Source of the DNA: Parapristionchus giblindavisi
Taxonomy: Eukaryota > Nematoda > Chromadorea > Rhabditida > Diplogasteridae
Assembly: GCA_943737045.1 (NCBI GenBank)
Contig: CALSFV010000219.1
Coordinates: 248,001 to 312,000 of the forward strand
Direction of reading: 5' to 3'
DNA length: 64,000 nt
This document shows, one piece after another, positions 35,903-46,639 of the stretch. The translations under genes were made by a program, and so were the position numbers. Numbering within the stretch: position 1 is the stretch's first letter; each line of letters starts with the position of its first letter. The notes beneath the pieces are model-generated. The model did no database searches. It was not told the origin of the DNA and saw only the letters and a program-made list of their open reading frames with translations.

Positions 35903-37059
35903 ATGTCTCAATCCGATTTGGTTGAGTCGATAGAGAAGATCAAAGCTTTGAGAGCTAGATTAGCAAGAATCCAAGCTGTGAAAGGGTCAGTTCGATTTGT
36001 TTCTGAATTTTGCATTGATAGTAATTTTTCATTATAAAAAAACGCAGACAAAAAAAACAATGCGAAATTCTTGGCGTCCAAGGACGTATATTTTGTTTTA
36101 TCGATAGTCCAATGTTTGAAGCAAAACAATAAAATATTTTAGTCAATTCGAGTTACTTGTTCGTTTCGATGAGGAGACAACTCCACTATGGGGACTCTAT
36201 CAACAAGCGGTGTCTGGAGATATACGAGTACCAAGTAATATTGTTACAATGTTTTTAATAAATATCTATTATATACAGTCCAGCCCGAGGGTTCCGACTT
36301 AATTGGGCGATCATGGAGGACTGTATATGTAGATATGAAGATATGTAGATATGTAGATAAAATAATAGTATAATTGCCTAATATAAACGTCCTTTCCCTT
36401 GTGTTTATCTCATTTTTCATGTCCTTTTGGACTTGACCAGTGTTCTGGTACACTATTCTCAAGTAGTGCCGATATGAAAAAGTTGAGTATTATATCATGA
36501 GCACACTTCGCTCGGAACAATTGGGAAAGAGCGATTAATTCGAATAAGTTTCAAAAATATTTCAAAGTTTCTCTAGTATAATCTTCGAACAATTCTTCTT
36601 TATTTTTGTCGCCAATATAATTCAAACAAGTTATTCAGAGATGAACTATATGGATCCCGCAGAACAATCTTATATGTGGTCTTGGAGTAATGGGAACAAG
36701 AAATGGCATGCGTGGAACAAGTGCAAAGGTTTGAACTTTGATCATTGATCTTTGATTTATGATAGATCCCAGGTCTCACTCGTTCTGAGGCTGCATCCTC
36801 TTTCCGAGAAGGAGTAAAGGATCTAATCGATGGAATCGATTTATTGATCGAAGAATGGAGAGATGATCAGGATCCACGAGTACCTGATAGAAGATCTGTG
36901 AAAGAAAGTGAGCAAAGAGATGAAATGGAAACTATGAGGGAACAAGCCAAGATCGAAAGAAGGTGATCTTTGATCTTTGATCTTTTACCTATGGATTTTA
37001 TTCTTTCCTGCTTTGTAGATCACGTGATGCATGGATGAAGGATCTCCTTGGCGTCTAAG
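35903..37059 (+). CDS. Acyl-CoA-binding domain protein
   Basis: Five exons (35903-35987, then from about 36143, 36640, 36771 and 37020) join in phase to about 165 residues. The core matches acyl-CoA-binding proteins: LWGLYQQAVSGDI (compare YxxYKQATxGD), then YMDPAEQ, then KKWHAWNKCKGLTRSEAASS (compare KWDAWNxLKGxSxxxA). These proteins hold long-chain acyl-CoA in the cytoplasm through the Tyr and Lys residues of a four-helix bundle. The N-terminus MSQSDLVESIEKIKALRARL and the C-terminal tail are helical and highly charged (RRSVKESEQRDEMETMREQ), longer than the 86-residue basic form. The acceptor at 36771 is the CCCAG rather than the nearer ATAG, because only it keeps the frame open. An AATAAA lies at 37095. 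No signal peptide or membrane segment. Confidence 0.82.
36274..36325. repeat. Very short TA-flanked inverted repeat
   Basis: TACAGTCCAGCCC at the left and GGAGGACTGTA at the right form the ends of a 52-base TA-bounded unit in an intron of the acyl-CoA-binding protein gene. It looks like a minimal Tc1/mariner-type MITE or an internally deleted end pair. Confidence 0.4.
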
Positions 37060-38109
37060 AAAATAATTGCATTTTGAAGCCATGGATAATTGTGAATAAA
37101 GAGATATTTTCTGAAACTTCTATGATTCACGATAGATAATCGCTATTTCATAAAGCTATCAATAAATCGGAATGTTTAAAAATATAATTTACAATTCAAA
37201 TATTGACTAAATGAATTGGCGTGTCTGTAATATCGAACTTTACAAAGATTAAGATTGGATAATATGCAATGTGCACGTATTCGGTATAATGCTTACTAAT
37301 ATATCGGGCCACCATTTGCTAACATGTGTGCAAGGTAGGTTCAATGAAATCTATAATTAAATCATGTTCTATAAATGCTGAAGATATGGTAGCTTCATCC
37401 GAAGTTACTTTATGAATATAACAAATAACGGCACAGTCATAATTCGCTATATCCGTGTTTGTTTGTGATTTTTAATATCCTTTTAAAACCCTTACATTTA
37501 GCAAGCTTTTCGAAATATACCACTCGGGATTGAAAAATGTTTACTCATTCCATCAATATTTTTTTCGGCAATAACGCGAATAATGAAATCACGAGTTATA
37601 TCGATTGAATTGGCATGATTTTAAAATTTTCTACCTCTTTCTAACCACTTATCAATATCACTCACATATCAACTGATTTTCTCGTACAGATTCGCAAAGA
37701 ACATTCAATAATCTCTTCATTTCACATACTATTTCTTCATTCTCTGACTACGAAAGAGTATTGACAAGGGAAGATATTGTTATGTCATTCGTTATCTTTT
37801 CAATCGATTTAACCCCTTTGTGTGATTCATTGTTGGTATATGAGATGCTTGTGCTGATAAGGACAAACCTGCAAACAATGCAATGCATATCACTAATCAT
37901 AAAGGGTGCTTCATTGATTTTTTTCTTTTGCGTTGTTTCACACATCAATTGCAATTTATAAAATTAAGTTCAATGTCGATTCTTATATTAAACTTCATTT
38001 AATTTTGCCATAGTTTTTTGTCTTATCCTGTTCTTCCTAAGTCTATCATTCCGAGAGCATTATATTGATTTCACTGACGATTGGTATTCCTTTAGGTGTT
38101 CAAACAGAA
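37060..38109. other. Spacer between the acyl-CoA-binding and first RING genes
   Basis: About 1 kb of AT-rich sequence with no supported exon. TCCTTTAG at about 38089-38096 is a likely trans-splice or cis-splice acceptor 14 bases before the ATG of the RING gene. Confidence 0.45.
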
Positions 38110-41100
38110 ATGGGAGATGATAGTGATGACCTTCTGAATTGTTCCATCTGTATTGAGAAATATGGTGAGTACTTATGTAATACTATTTGTATATCATTTA
38201 AATTTCAAAAAAAATAATCAGGGAAACTGATTGTTTTCCGTGTTTTCGTATTTTTTCCTATGCCGCTCTAGGAAACACCAACAGAAACTGTTGCAATAAT
38301 TGAAGGTATGAGCCTGTAATGAAATCGTGAGCCTGGTTTGTTGAAATTGAGAACATTGTGAGTGATATAAGGGCGAAACGAATGAGGTTTCAGATTTGAG
38401 ATTCTGTATTTCCCTCTAATAAATTTCATGGAAGCTTTGATAACTACTCTTTCACTGCTCTTTCAAGAGTATCTAATTTTTTTTGTTTATTCCTAATAAA
38501 GATTTCTGGCATTGATCGCACGCTGAATTTAAATAGCACTTGGATAAACGTCTAGTGAAATAGTTCTGAACTATTTCTAAAATATTTTTTGTAAGCGTTA
38601 TGGTATATATTAAGTAATATAACTCCGTTTTGTTAAACTTATAATAATAATAATATATTTATCTTCTCTAAACGGATCAAAAGCGAGAAGACAGTTCAAC
38701 TTGCGCGTTATTTTCCGAGGTAAGTGTGCATGATGAATATAAGCGGATTCAAAGCAGAGCATTTTGCGACACCATATGTAACACTAATTGTAAATAGTGC
38801 GATTGCTTTTTTGAACTCAACTGAAATTTTACTTAAATATTTCACTTAAATACGATTACTTAAATAGGCAGGTATCCCATTATATCATTGTAGACGAAGA
38901 TCAACGATGTCCTTGTTATCTCGCCTGTGGTCATACATTCTGTAGAAAGTGCCTCAATATGATGGCATTCAATAAAAGGAGGTTCGTTATCTTTACGTTT
39001 CTTAATTGATCATAAAGATGAAAGCAAATTAAGTGTGTTTTTTTGTTAATTTTTCTTGTTGAACAGAGCCAAAATCAATAATAACAATAATAATAATCAG
39101 AATAAAATATAATTTGAAATAAAAATTCAGTTTGAATTGTCCCAATTGCCGTAAGGAGAACAAATGGGATACCACTCCGTCGTTTCCCGTCAATTTCGCT
39201 CTTCGAGGCTCGTTTAAAAAAAATTATAGACAAAAAAATAAAAGGAAATGTGACAAATAAACTTTTTGTTCAGGAAATCATTACTATTGAAGGGCATTTT
39301 TTCTCTCTCTATTCACGAGCTTTATCGTTTTGTTTCTACTATTATATTATTTTGAATTTCATTGACAGATCTCGCTGAAAAGCGAAAAGAAGGTTCAAGG
39401 AAAGGACCTCGCGTACCTCCAAAACCGACAACTTCAAAGATGACCATGTGCAGTCAGCACAAAGAAGTAGGCAGGGCTGTGCGAAAAAAATATTTCGAAA
39501 AAATATCGAAAAACGAAAATTTTTCGAAATTATTTTCGAAAAATCCGAAAAATTCGAAAAAATATATAAACACTGTTTTCCCTATCGAGAACACCAATTC
39601 ACTATTTTTTCCAATCGATAAAATGGAAACACAAGAATTTCAACTGTGTGATTCCTTATTGATGCTGCATAAATGATAAAGAACACATAGTTACTCAAGT
39701 GAAATTGTAATTTTTGTCTCCAAATTTTAAATTTTTGTTAAAATGTCATTAATTTTTGAAATTTTCGGCTTTTTGATGAAAAAGCATTTTTCGTTTTTTT
39801 CGAATTTTTTTCGAAAAATTTTTCGTCGAAAATTTTTTTCGAGAAAACCCGAAAAATCGAAAAAAACGAAAAACGAAAAACGAAAAACGAAAAATGCACA
39901 GCCCTGGAAGTAGGGTATTTTCTTAAGATCTTATTTTGCCTAAGTCAGCAAATATGTGCAAATGGTCACCCAAAGAGTGACAATAAGCAACTCATAAAAT
40001 GTTTCTAGATGATTCCTGATGATCAACTGCGCATATGCACTTTTAAAGGCTGTACTCGAGTAAGTTCTTGTTATTCAATTGAAGGCATTCGTAGTCGTAA
40101 CTCTCTGACATTATATGAGAAAGTAGCTCATTAATTGTAAAATATCGTTGTGTCGATGTTCTAGCTAGAAATTGGAATTTATTTATTTATTTATGGTAGA
40201 CCATAAGGGTGCTTCATAAAGTACAAGGTGTTCGAGTATGAACACGAGTTTAACTTATGTAATGGTTTTACATCAGAAAACATTTAACACATATATTATT
40301 TGTATATTCTTTATAGGAACCAATCTGTGCTCATTGTGCATGTGATGGTCCTCATTTCGGTCATCGAACAGAGAAATACATAGAACATAGGGTGAGTTAC
40401 TCACTCAGCTTTAAAGGCAGACCCCAACCTAATTTTACCCTCCGCTCTCGCAGTACTCTCTCGGAGACAAAGAAAGCGTGAGAGCTTTGGGGAGCGGAGA
40501 GTTTCAAATTCGCTTGCGGTGTGCCTTTAAAGATGGAGACCCTCGATTTTTATTGGACTGTTCGGGTAGAATGATATTGAGGGGATGAGGGGAATGCAGG
40601 TGCATATAAACTAAGTGAAGATCAAAGATCGAACATGATCAATGATAGATTGGCAAGACCTAACAGGGGACGACTCCTAATTGATTCAATATATGAGAGG
40701 AATCGCCAGAGGTTCGACCACCCCCCGGCGGTAGAAATTTCGACCCCCTGAAAAATTCAGATTAAGTACTTTGAACGATGCTCTATCGAACTGCGTTGGC
40801 CGAATTTGCATATCTGTTCTCATTTTCGAGTAGCGGTAGGTCAAAGTTGGCAGGTACGGTATTTTTGGCTCGAGTGTGCGTCAGAAAAATGATCAGAACT
40901 CCGTTCAAAATAATGATAGAAACTTTTCCAAAAAAAGCATCGAAAGAGGAGATCTTGGGCAACATTTCCCAGTTGATGTCGTCAATTGTCGACCATGCGC
41001 CGGTGCGGGGCGGTCGGTTTTATGAAAAAGTGACGTAACTTTCCTAATCGGAAAAAGTGCACTTTTCTTCTATGCGCGTTTTGTTGCACCCATATGTGTC

Positions 41101-44100
41101 TAAAAATGACCCAAGTTTCAGAGGATTTGAGAAATGCAAAAAAAAATGGCGTTGATTTTAGTAACGCGACCTCGGATCTGTCAAAGGAAAGAACGGCTTA
41201 TTCCTTTATCAAGAAGCAGCAAAGTTGTTTAAATGACTCAAAAACATCCGAAAATACATTACGAGCTCAAAATACCCATATATGACAGTTATTTGAAACA
41301 CAAAATCACCGAGTTCCGAAAAATTTGAAAAAAACCATATTTTGCTTTTCCACGTGGAAAAAACGTTTCAGTAATGTTAATTAATCTTTATAATATTTCT
41401 TATAATGTTTTTGAACATTTATGTTTTTGGAAGTGAAGGCCTACCTGCTCTTAGAGCCGAGATATCCGCCATCGAGATTACACGCGCGCGCCCCAACTCC
41501 GCGCGACTGCTCATCATCAGCTCTCTCACTCCCACACGCTCTTTCGTGAACAGACAGGGAGATAAAAAAAGGAGAAGGGAGACTAACATCTGGCAACTAC
41601 ACGAAATGGAGATGCTAGAAAACTCTGAGCGAACAGAGTTGCATTTGAACAACAAAGAACGAGTGTGAGGACCCCCCCCCCCCCCAACCTTCCTCGCTAT
41701 CTCTCTCTCTTCAAGGAATGATGAAGTACAATGTCAAAACTAATGTTAGATAAGATTTATTAGAGAAATCAGTCATAATTGAAAACAATTAACATTGAAA
41801 TAACATATTACAAAGAGAAATGGACGACAAATTGTCGAACAACGGATGTTTCAAGGATGTTTTTAGTTTAGTGATCGAATGAGACTGAGACGAATTATAT
41901 GTGTGATGGATTAACAATAATTTATAGTAGATTACTAGCATCCATAAATCCATAAATTATGATCCATAAATTATAAGGGATCCATAAATTATTTTACTTG
42001 CGAGCGTTTAATACTTTTAGCGCTGGAAGAGCATTTCGCTAGCGCGGAAGGTCGCTGCGCGCCCATCCGCCTCAATTACCCTTTGAGAAGAGAGGTTTTG
42101 CCATAAAATGAACGTTTTCCAGCTCAGAATGACTCAAAACAACTTGTTTCATCATTCTTAGAACAAAAAAATACCTTGGAACACGTTTTCTGTGTCTGTA
42201 AAAATCAGCAAAAGATTTGGATCGAATAGGGGTTCGAACCCGCTCGGTGTTTTTAGAGCGGTACCTCTTTACCTCGATGCCTCGAATGATTATGCTTACT
42301 GAACATAGGGGGGGGGGGGTCCTCACACTCGTTCTTTGTTGTTCAAATGCAACTCTGTTCGCTCAGAGTTTTCTAGCATCTCCATTTCGTGTAGTTGCCA
42401 GATGTTAGTCTCCCTTCTCCTTTTTTTATCTCCCTGTCTGTTCACGAAAGAGCGTGTGGGAGTGAGAGAGCTGATGATGAGCAGTCGCGCGGAGTTGGGG
42501 CGCGCGCGTGTAATCTCGATGGCGGATATCTCGGCTCTAAGAGCAGGTAGGCCTTCACTTCCAAAAACATAAATGTTCAAAAACATTATAAGAAATATTA
42601 TAAAGATTAATTAACATTACTGAAACGTTTTTTCCACGTGGAAAAGCAAAATATGGTTTTTTTCAAATTTTTCGGAACTCGGTGATTTTGTGTTTCAAAT
42701 AACTGTCATATATGGGTATTTTGAGCTCGTAATGTATTTTCGGATGTTTTTGAGTCATTTAAACAACTTTGCTGCTTCTTGATAAAGGAATAAGCCGTTC
42801 TTTCCTTTGACAGATCCGAGGTCGCGTTACTAAAATCAACGCCATTTTTTTTTGCATTTCTCAAATCCTCTGAAACTTGGGTCATTTTTAGACACATATG
42901 GGTGCAACAAAACGCGCATAGAAGAAAAGTGCACTTTTTCCGATTAGGAAAGTTACGTCACTTTTTCATAAAACCGACCGCCCCGCACCGGCGCATGGTC
43001 GACAATTGACGACATCAACTGGGAAATGTTGCCCAAGATCTCCTCTTTCGATGCTTTTTTTGGAAAAGTTTCTATCATTATTTTGAACGGAGTTCTGATC
43101 ATTTTTCTGACGCACACTCGAGCCAAAAATACCGTACCTGCCAACTTTGACCTACCGCTACTCGAAAATGAGAACAGATATGCAAATTCGGCCAACGCAG
43201 TTCGATAGAGCATCGTTCAAAGTACTTAATCTGAATTTTTCAGGGGGTCGAAATTTCTACCGCCGCGGACCCTCCGAAACGGTCGATTTTCTCGCGATTC
43301 CTCTCATATATCGGATTGAATTGAGCCTACTATGAGGAAGTGCTCTTTAGAAAGTGATGTAATGGTAGTCTCTGGCATTTCAAAACATAGGTATTTAAGT
43401 CTACTTAAAAGGTCCGCAACGACCTACGAGTACACGTTAACAAGGCCAAAGCTCAGATGGCTGATTCCAAGAATGTTGCAGTTGAGAAGATTGCGCACTT
43501 CAGAGTATTACAAGAACAAGTTGGACAGGTAATTTATTCTTAAAAGTGGACTTCTTTTTTTCCCTTTTCTATTGATTGAAAACGAAAAATAGTTGTCCTC
43601 GTTTTAATTTATATTAATTTTTTTTCTTTTAAGTATTTTATAATTATATATTCAAATTATCGTTTAACGACTAAAATATAATAGCGATAAAAAACGAAAC
43701 AACGATATCCGTAAAACATCACTCATTGTCTCTAAGAAGGCCGTATTTTCAATCTAGCAGTCTACCTATATTAGGTCACTGTCTAGAAGTTTACTACAAG
43801 TTTACTACAAGTGAAAGAGCATTTTACGAAATGCATTACAGTATTATACATACACCACTTGTAGTAAACTTGCGTCTAACTAGAAGTAGACTTGCAAGTG
43901 TGGAATGATAAGTACATAAACTACTAGTTTTGAAATATCCTTGACACTTAAGTGAGGAGTAAGTGATTAGCATATTTCTCAAAGGATCATTCCCTTTTTT
44001 TACCTTTATAAAATATGGATACTTGACTTATTTGTAGAAAATCGACAAATTCGGACTACCTACGTTCATTGTTCAAAATGTGGAAACTGTCGTCAGTGAG

Positions 44101-45163
44101 GAGGTTTCTTTTCAAATGCAATACAATATACTTTATCCGATTCATACTTTAAAAAATCAATAGACTCCCGCGAATATTTTCGTGAACAAACTGTGCCGAC
44201 AGAATCATAGCAAAAGTTATTCTACATACCGTACACTATTTATTTTATGATGATTCAGCTTATTGATCGCTAGAAACATGACTGAACCATAGGGCACCGT
44301 GCAGGGAAAGGCGCGCTTTTTGAAAAATAGGAAAGTTCGGCAATAGGATTCGAACCCTCGACCATGCGCTTTCTAGTCAGAAGTTTTACCACTACGCTAA
44401 GGGAACGATAAGTAGCGTCCCTATCTTCTTGCATATCACTACACCCTTGCATAAGCGAGATGAGGAAATTTGCATGATCATTCGCGGGGAGACCTGCGAA
44501 TATTCTATTCAAATCGTGAACAGAAAGATAGTAAACATTATACTTCATAGCGCATTTGACAATGTCTTATGCGCTGACTCAGCTAATCGACCGGTAGAAT
44601 CACAAATGAATCATGCTTGATACCACAGGGAAAGTCTCCCATTTTGAAAATTACCAGTCCGTATTTTCACCACTATGTCAGAGGATTGATGAGAACGATA
44701 CGTACATGCTTATTATTTGTTTTGAGAGATTCGTAGATGTTCGCATGAACATTATCGGCCAACCATCTTTAAATATCGATTGATTAATTCCAGGAAGCCT
44801 TCGATCTCCGTAATACTGTTGACGAAATGAAGAACCTTGTTGTTGATTCTTGTCAAGCTATCACTTCTGCGATTGACGCTGCCACAGCTACCATCAATGT
44901 AATTTTTTAAACATATATAATGATTTTTGCTCTGGAATTTTATTAGCGTCCTGTCGAATGTGGAAAAGTATTATAATTTTGATTTTTAATGCATTTTTAA
45001 ATTTGCATTACATGCCTACGCCGTAATCTTCTCCGCGCCGTCTCCGTCGTTACGGCGGAGGTTACGGCGTAGGCACGTAAGGCAAATGTAACGATGCATA
45101 ATATCAACGAGATCGATAATTCATTAATATTTTCAGGATCAACTCAGTCAATTCATCTCGTAA
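38110..45163 (+). CDS. RING-B-box-coiled-coil protein (TRIM-like E3 ligase), copy 1
   Basis: Ten exons give about 252 residues. The RING finger spans residues 11-60: CSIC, then CPCYLACGHTFCRKC, then CPNC, a C3HC4 set that binds two zincs and recruits an E2 enzyme. A basic linker follows, then a B-box-like zinc domain at about 101-145 (CSQH, CTFKGC, CAHC, HFGH). The C-terminal 105 residues are helical and heptad-like (VRNDLRVHVNKAKAQMADSK, EMKNLVVDSC). No SPRY, NHL or FN3 domain is present. It shares exon structure and many splice phases with the gene at 50363. Odd points: intron 39208-39368 uses a GC donor, an hAT MITE sits at the exon-4 donor, and a 2.6-kb inverted-repeat element sits in the intron 40391-43410. 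Substrate is unknown. Confidence 0.82.
39464..39914. mobile_element. hAT-type MITE with 8-bp target duplication GAAGTAGG
   Basis: Ends CAGGGCTGTGC and GCACAGCCCTG are flanked by perfect GAAGTAGG copies (39464-39471 and 39907-39914). An 8-base target duplication with CAGGG-type ends marks the hAT superfamily. The interior is made of CGAAAA/TTTTCG strings that fold on each other. The duplicated target is exactly the exon-4 splice donor (GAA/GTAGG) of the first RING gene. Confidence 0.82.
40409..40532. repeat. Palindromic MITE (family E), CTTTAAAGGCA ends
   Basis: CTTTAAAGGCA at the left and TGCCTTTAAAG at the right frame a fold-back with arms sharing CTCCGCTC and GAGCGGAG, and a centre with GAGACAAAGAAAG. 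A related unit lies at 53045-53160, and fragments with the same centre lie near 19660-19735 and 61450-61495. Confidence 0.55.
40683..43325. mobile_element. 2.6-kb element with ~1-kb near-identical inverted arms
   Basis: The left arm (about 40683-41686) and right arm (about 42307-43325) are inverted copies. Open frames in one arm recur letter for letter in the other (41405-41668 versus 42323-42586; 40778-41038 versus 42953-43213), so the arms are essentially identical over at least 900 bases. The last 50-60 outer bases differ more. The inner ends carry a C-run (from 41671) and a matching G-run. The 620-base centre holds a tRNA-like sequence and no transposase. It lies in the intron 40391-43410 of the first RING gene. 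I cannot place it in a superfamily. Confidence 0.75.
42222..42300 (-). pseudogene. tRNA-like sequence in the centre of the inverted-repeat element
   Basis: On the minus strand GGTTCGAACCC (the Pol III B box and T loop) is preceded, at about the normal tRNA distance, by AGGCATCGAGGTA, a weak A box. A CCGCTC...GAGCGG stem stands between them. The acceptor stem does not pair. This is a decayed tRNA-derived unit rather than a working tRNA. Confidence 0.35.
43755..43905. repeat. Small inverted repeat with TTTACTACAAG arms
   Basis: CTAGAAGTTTACTACAAG, followed by a second TTTACTACAAG, is inverted downstream as CTTGTAGTAAACTTG and a CTAGAAGTAGACTTG variant. It lies in an intron of the first RING gene and has no coding capacity. 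Confidence 0.4.
44335..44407 (-). pseudogene. tRNA pseudogene or tRNA-derived SINE head
   Basis: On the minus strand TTAGCGTAGTGG (44389-44400) fits the A box TRGCNNAGYNGG and GGTTCGAATCC (44346-44356) is a perfect B box, 32 bases apart as in a tRNA. The acceptor stem keeps only about four pairs and the anticodon stem does not form, so it is not a working tRNA. It lies in an intron of the first RING gene. A weaker relative of its A-box side appears near 44660-44685. Confidence 0.5.
45014..45082. repeat. GC-rich palindrome TACGCCGTAA...TTACGGCGTA
   Basis: CCTACGCCGTAA and its inverse TTACGGCGTAGG bracket CCTCCGCGCC/GGCGGAGG-type arms, then GTAAGGCAAATGTAACG. A related unit at 51181-51245 shares ACGGCGTAGACGCGTAAGGC and TGTAACGACGCAT. 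Both are in introns of the two RING genes. Confidence 0.45.
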
Positions 45164-45584
45164 TTCCTCTATTTAAAAAAACCATATTCATAAATAAAAA
45201 TCGTTGTTTACATGAGCTTATGGAGATCCTTATGCATTTATTGTTACAAAGACAGCTCTGCCTTCAGATCTTTTATGATTTTCTTGTTGTATACGACCTC
45301 GAAATTTGTCAAATCAAATCAAATCATTTATTCCTTTATAAGAAGGTTCTTCTTACATAGTTGTTATAGTTGTTTAAAAATTTGTGATATCTGTGTAAGC
45401 ATGTAAGATAAGATATTGATGAGATCTTCAATTCTTATATTAATTATATTTTACAAAAAAATCAGCAACACACATTTCTACCGATTAGAATGAATTTGTA
45501 TGTACTGTGAACCACTAAACAGATAGATAACTTTCCTTTTCCAATCGCCAATAAATTTTATCTAAATACGAAACGTGGCTACGC

Positions 45585-46003
45585 GGAAAAATGTAGCACA
45601 GCATAACGTTTTCAAATCCATATTTCTTTTGCATAACAGTGTAGTGGAAATCATACATCAAATATTTACTCAAATCTAGAATAGCGAAGCCCCCACATAA
45701 TCAAGAACAAAATAAGTTTTCTCCATTTCTACAGCTACTATGTAACTCTTTGTTATACATGATTCTTCTTTTATAATTGGGTTTAGAATGTAAGTAATTT
45801 AATTATTTCATCTTCATCAGTAATGAGTCTTACATCAACTATTTCTCTAACATTTTCCATAGTTTTCCCAAATACTGAGTTATTCATAAGGTTGAAGAAA
45901 TCTTTCTCGAAATCATTTTTATCTTGTTTTCGAAGATTAGTATTCATTTCAATATACGGCTCGAGATTTGCTTTCTTTGAAAGTAATGATTCTATGAACT
46001 TTC
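45585..46003 (-). pseudogene. Polinton/Maverick DNA polymerase B fragment (fossil)
   Basis: The minus strand from 46003 reads KFIESLLSK, then [18 protein letters not shown], then [11 protein letters not shown], the palm-domain KxxxNSxYG motif and its flank in protein-primed family B polymerases of Polinton/Maverick elements. After a stop and frame changes near 45785, it resumes with AILDLSKYLMYDFHYTV and QKKYGFENV, the segment before the catalytic DTDS motif. The DTDS itself is not found. The right side ends at the MITE at 46004. Only this part of the gene is present and it is broken, so it is a relic. I see no capsid, integrase, ATPase or protease gene nearby. Confidence 0.75.
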
Positions 46004-46120
46004 TTTAAAAGGAACGTTACCTCACTCAATGGTCTCTTCATTGAGCACACTATTTTTTGTTCTCTAACAACGAAAGAGCATTGCGCGTCGAAGAGACCAT
46101 TGAGGTTACGCTCCCTTTAA
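46004..46120. repeat. Palindromic MITE (family D), second copy
   Basis: The same TTTAAAAGGAACGTTACCTC...GAGGTTACGCTCCCTTTAA fold-back as at 19508-19630. It abuts the polymerase fossil and may have cut it. Confidence 0.6.
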
Positions 46121-46244
46121 CTTAAGTCCTAATTGGAGACACTGCAACAAGTTTTCATAATGGATAACATATTCATTTTTATCAAATAAAGTATTACACA
46201 TGTGTTAAACAGTTTGTTTATCTATTTTCACTTTAACTGTGTAT

Positions 46245-46498
46245 TTAATTTGTTAGGAATAGTCGAGCAATGTTTAGCGAGAGAAGAGACATTAGAGTTG
46301 ATGTACCTGTAATTATTATTATTTATAATTGACTAATTATTTACATAAAAGAGTTCTCCTACCCATTCCACCATTGCAGTCGTCTCCAATGAATTGTCCT
46401 GACGTAGTACCATTACAGTTGTCACCAATAGTTTGTCCAGAAAAGACACCAATAACACAGACGATGAGTATCACACCGATGAAAACCTTGCAGAACAT
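46245..46498 (-). CDS. Small secreted peptide with repeated IGDxCNG motif
   Basis: Two exons (46363-46498 and 46245-46306) join in phase to 65 residues. The start at 46498 follows CTTTTTAGG, a likely trans-splice acceptor, which excludes the longer in-frame ATG at 46573. A signal peptide is clear (MFCKVFIGVILIVCVIGVFS). The mature part has two similar blocks, QTIGDNCNGTTSG and QFIGDDCNGGMG, one cysteine each, then a mildly hydrophobic end (LMSLLSLNIARLFL) that could be amphipathic. It resembles no family I know. Small secreted repeat peptides in nematodes are often effectors or antimicrobial peptides, but that is a guess. It lies between the polymerase fossil and a field of transposon remains. 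Confidence 0.5.
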
Positions 46499-46639
46499 CC
46501 TAAAAAGACGACAAGATTGTACGTAGACAACGTGAAAGCGAAAATGAAAACAAAGCAACGCCAACTTTCGCACCTTTTATGACAGGCAATGTTTGTTCTC
46601 CATAGACGAACGATTTATGATATGTTACGCATCGAAACG

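Noticed and set aside
40778..43213. Matching pairs of reading frames on opposite strands
   Set aside because: They are copies of the same non-coding arm of an inverted-repeat element, with no protein-like composition or splice logic.
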